16,662 bases of DNA from Bacillota bacterium (GTDB lineage Bacteria > Bacillota_E > Symbiobacteriia > Symbiobacteriales > Symbiobacteriaceae), in contig QGVE01000052.1 in assembly GCA_003242675.1 (NCBI GenBank), forward strand, positions 1 through 16,662. Reading direction: 5' to 3'. The stretch's first letter is position 1; every line of letters starts with the position of its first letter. Position numbers and translations under genes: made by a program. The notes beneath the pieces were generated by a model. That model was given only the letters and a program-made list of their open reading frames with translations. It had not been told where the DNA came from and did no database searches. Below, in pieces: positions 15,384 through 16,662 of the stretch.

Positions 15384-16662
15384 TCAGTCGTCGTCCTGCC
15401 GCTCCCGCATCGTCGGGAACAGGATGACGTCGCGGATGGACGGCGCCCCCGTGAGCAGCATGACCAGCCGGTCCACGCCGATGCCCAGCCCACCGGTGGG
15501 CGGCAGGCCCACCTCCAGGGCGGCCAGGAAGTCCTCGTCCATCGGGTGGGCCTCCTCATCGCCGGCCCGCCGCTGCGCCAGCTGGGCCTCGAACCGCTGC
15601 CGCTGGTCCTCCGGGTCGTTCAGCTCGGAGAAGGCGTTGGCCAGCTCCCGCCCCTGCACGTACAGCTCGAACCGCTCGGTGAGCCGCGGGTCGCGGGGAT
15701 CGCGCTTGGCGAGCGGCGACGTCTCCACCGGGTGCCCGATGACGAACGTGGGCTGCACCAGCCGGTCCGCGGCGTACCGCTCGAACAGCTCCGCCAGGAG
15801 CCCGCCCCAGGTGGTCGCCTCCACCGCGTACCCGGCGGCCTCGGCCGCGGTCCGCACCGCCTCGGCGTCCTTCCGGTCGTCCCCCGAGTCCCCCAGGGCC
15901 AGGAGGTCGAGGCCGGTGGCCTCCTTCACCGCCTCGACCATCGTCACGCGCCGGAAGGGGCCGGTCAGGTCGATCTCGCCCACCTGGAGGCGCCCGTTGG
16001 CCGCGAGGGCCGCGTTCTGGACGAGCCGCTCCGTCAGGTCCATCATGTCCCGGTAGTCCGCGTAGGCCTGGTACGCCTCCAGCGAGGTAAACTCCGGGTT
16101 GTGCCGGGTGGAGATCCCCTCGTTGCGGAACACCCGGCCGATCTCGTACACCCGCTCGAAGCCGCCGACCACCAGCCGCTTCAGGTGCAGCTCCGTGGCG
16201 ATGCGCAGGCTGAGCTGCCGGCCGAGGGCGTTGTGGTAGGTGAGGAACGGACGGGCCGCCGCCCCGCCGGCCACCGGGACCAGCACCGGGGTCTCGACCT
16301 CCATGAATCCCAGCTCGTCCAGCGTGCGGCGCAGGCTGGAGACGATGCGGGACCGCGCCTCGAAGACGGCGCGGCTCTCGGGGTTGACCAGGAGATCTAG
16401 GTGGCGCTCGCGGTAGCGGAGCTCCACGTCCCGCAGCCCGGCATGCTTGTCGGGCAGCGGCCGGAGCGCCTTGGTCAGCATGGTCAGGCGCTGCACCTTC
16501 ACCGTCAGCTCGCCGGTGCGGGTGCGCATCAGCACGCCGTCGGCGCCGACGATGTCCCCCAGGTCGAGGTGATCCCAGATCAGGCGGTCCCGGTCGCTCA
16601 GCTCGGGGAGGCGCAGGTAGATCTGCAGGCGGCCGGAGCCGTCCTGCAGGTGGGCAAACCCG
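15384..16662 (-). CDS. lysS: Lysyl-tRNA synthetase, class II (5' end outside the window)
   Basis: The visible 425 residues cover most of a bacterial class II lysyl-tRNA synthetase, which charges tRNA-Lys. The reading frame is open to the window edge, so roughly the first 70 codons are missing (family length is about 495-505). The visible start is the OB-fold anticodon-binding domain ([16 protein letters not shown]). The catalytic domain then has the usual blocks: RYLDL-like [30 protein letters not shown], motif 2 [14 protein letters not shown], and motif 3 [10 protein letters not shown] near the C-terminus. An internal ATG at 16535 is not the start, because the homology continues upstream of it. 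Stop is TGA at 15384-15386. Confidence 0.96.
   Translation of the reverse strand, partial: GFAHLQDGSGRLQIYLRLPELSDRDRLIWDHLDLGDIVGADGVLMRTRTGELTVKVQRLTMLTKALRPLPDKHAGLRDVELRYRERHLDLLVNPESRAVFEARSRIVSSLRRTLDELGFMEVETPVLVPVAGGAAARPFLTYHNALGRQLSLRIATELHLKRLVVGGFERVYEIGRVFRNEGISTRHNPEFTSLEAYQAYADYRDMMDLTERLVQNAALAANGRLQVGEIDLTGPFRRVTMVEAVKEATGLDLLALGDSGDDRKDAEAVRTAAEAAGYAVEATTWGGLLAELFERYAADRLVQPTFVIGHPVETSPLAKRDPRDPRLTERFELYVQGRELANAFSELNDPEDQRQRFEAQLAQRRAGDEEAHPMDEDFLAALEVGLPPTGGLGIGVDRLVMLLTGAPSIRDVILFPTMRERQDDD

Overview
The window looks like chromosome from a GC-rich, spore-forming member of the Firmicutes. The main evidence is an uninterrupted minus-strand run yqfC-yqfD-phoH-pgpH-ybeY-dgkA-cdd-era, the order seen across Bacilli and Clostridia, in DNA that is strongly G+C biased. 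Shine-Dalgarno sites are mostly good. A GC-rich clostridial lineage such as Symbiobacterium would fit, but that genus is an inference. I saw no rRNA, tRNA, CRISPR array, transposase or phage gene.

Layout. (1) 1-540 is debris and control DNA. It holds a collapsed remnant of a lipoprotein gene (105-244, +), a GC-rich hairpin, and a short minus-strand fragment resembling the C-terminus of an alpha/beta hydrolase (325-489). Nothing was recognised in 1-90. (2) 540-3544 holds two divergent genes for predicted lipoproteins. One has six BNR/Asp-box repeats (minus). The other is propeller-like with a C-terminal bacterial SH3 domain (plus). (3) 3593-6064 is a tandem pair of nearly identical iron-dependent alcohol dehydrogenases (minus), with about 990 bp showing no difference between more diverged ends. 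(4) 6343-13500 is the eight-gene yqfC-to-era operon (minus), closed by a textbook terminator at 6297-6330. Several joints have stop/start overlaps, so translation is probably coupled. (5) 13676-15283 is a plus-strand lipoprotein with a C-terminal CapA-type metallophosphatase-like domain and a separate N-terminal domain. (6) 15384 to the window end is the 3' portion of lysS (minus), facing capA across a shared hairpin.

Functionally, the operon combines RNA and ribosome maintenance (PhoH, YbeY, Era), c-di-AMP breakdown (PgpH), lipid carrier or diacylglycerol phosphorylation (DgkA), pyrimidine salvage (Cdd) and two sporulation proteins (YqfC, YqfD). The left third is more plastic: a duplicated dehydrogenase, a decayed lipoprotein paralogue, and three copies of one hairpin family behind the genes. 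No clearly new multi-gene system was found. The best leads are the dehydrogenase conversion tract, the lipoprotein remnant with its hairpin family, and the two-domain CapA protein.
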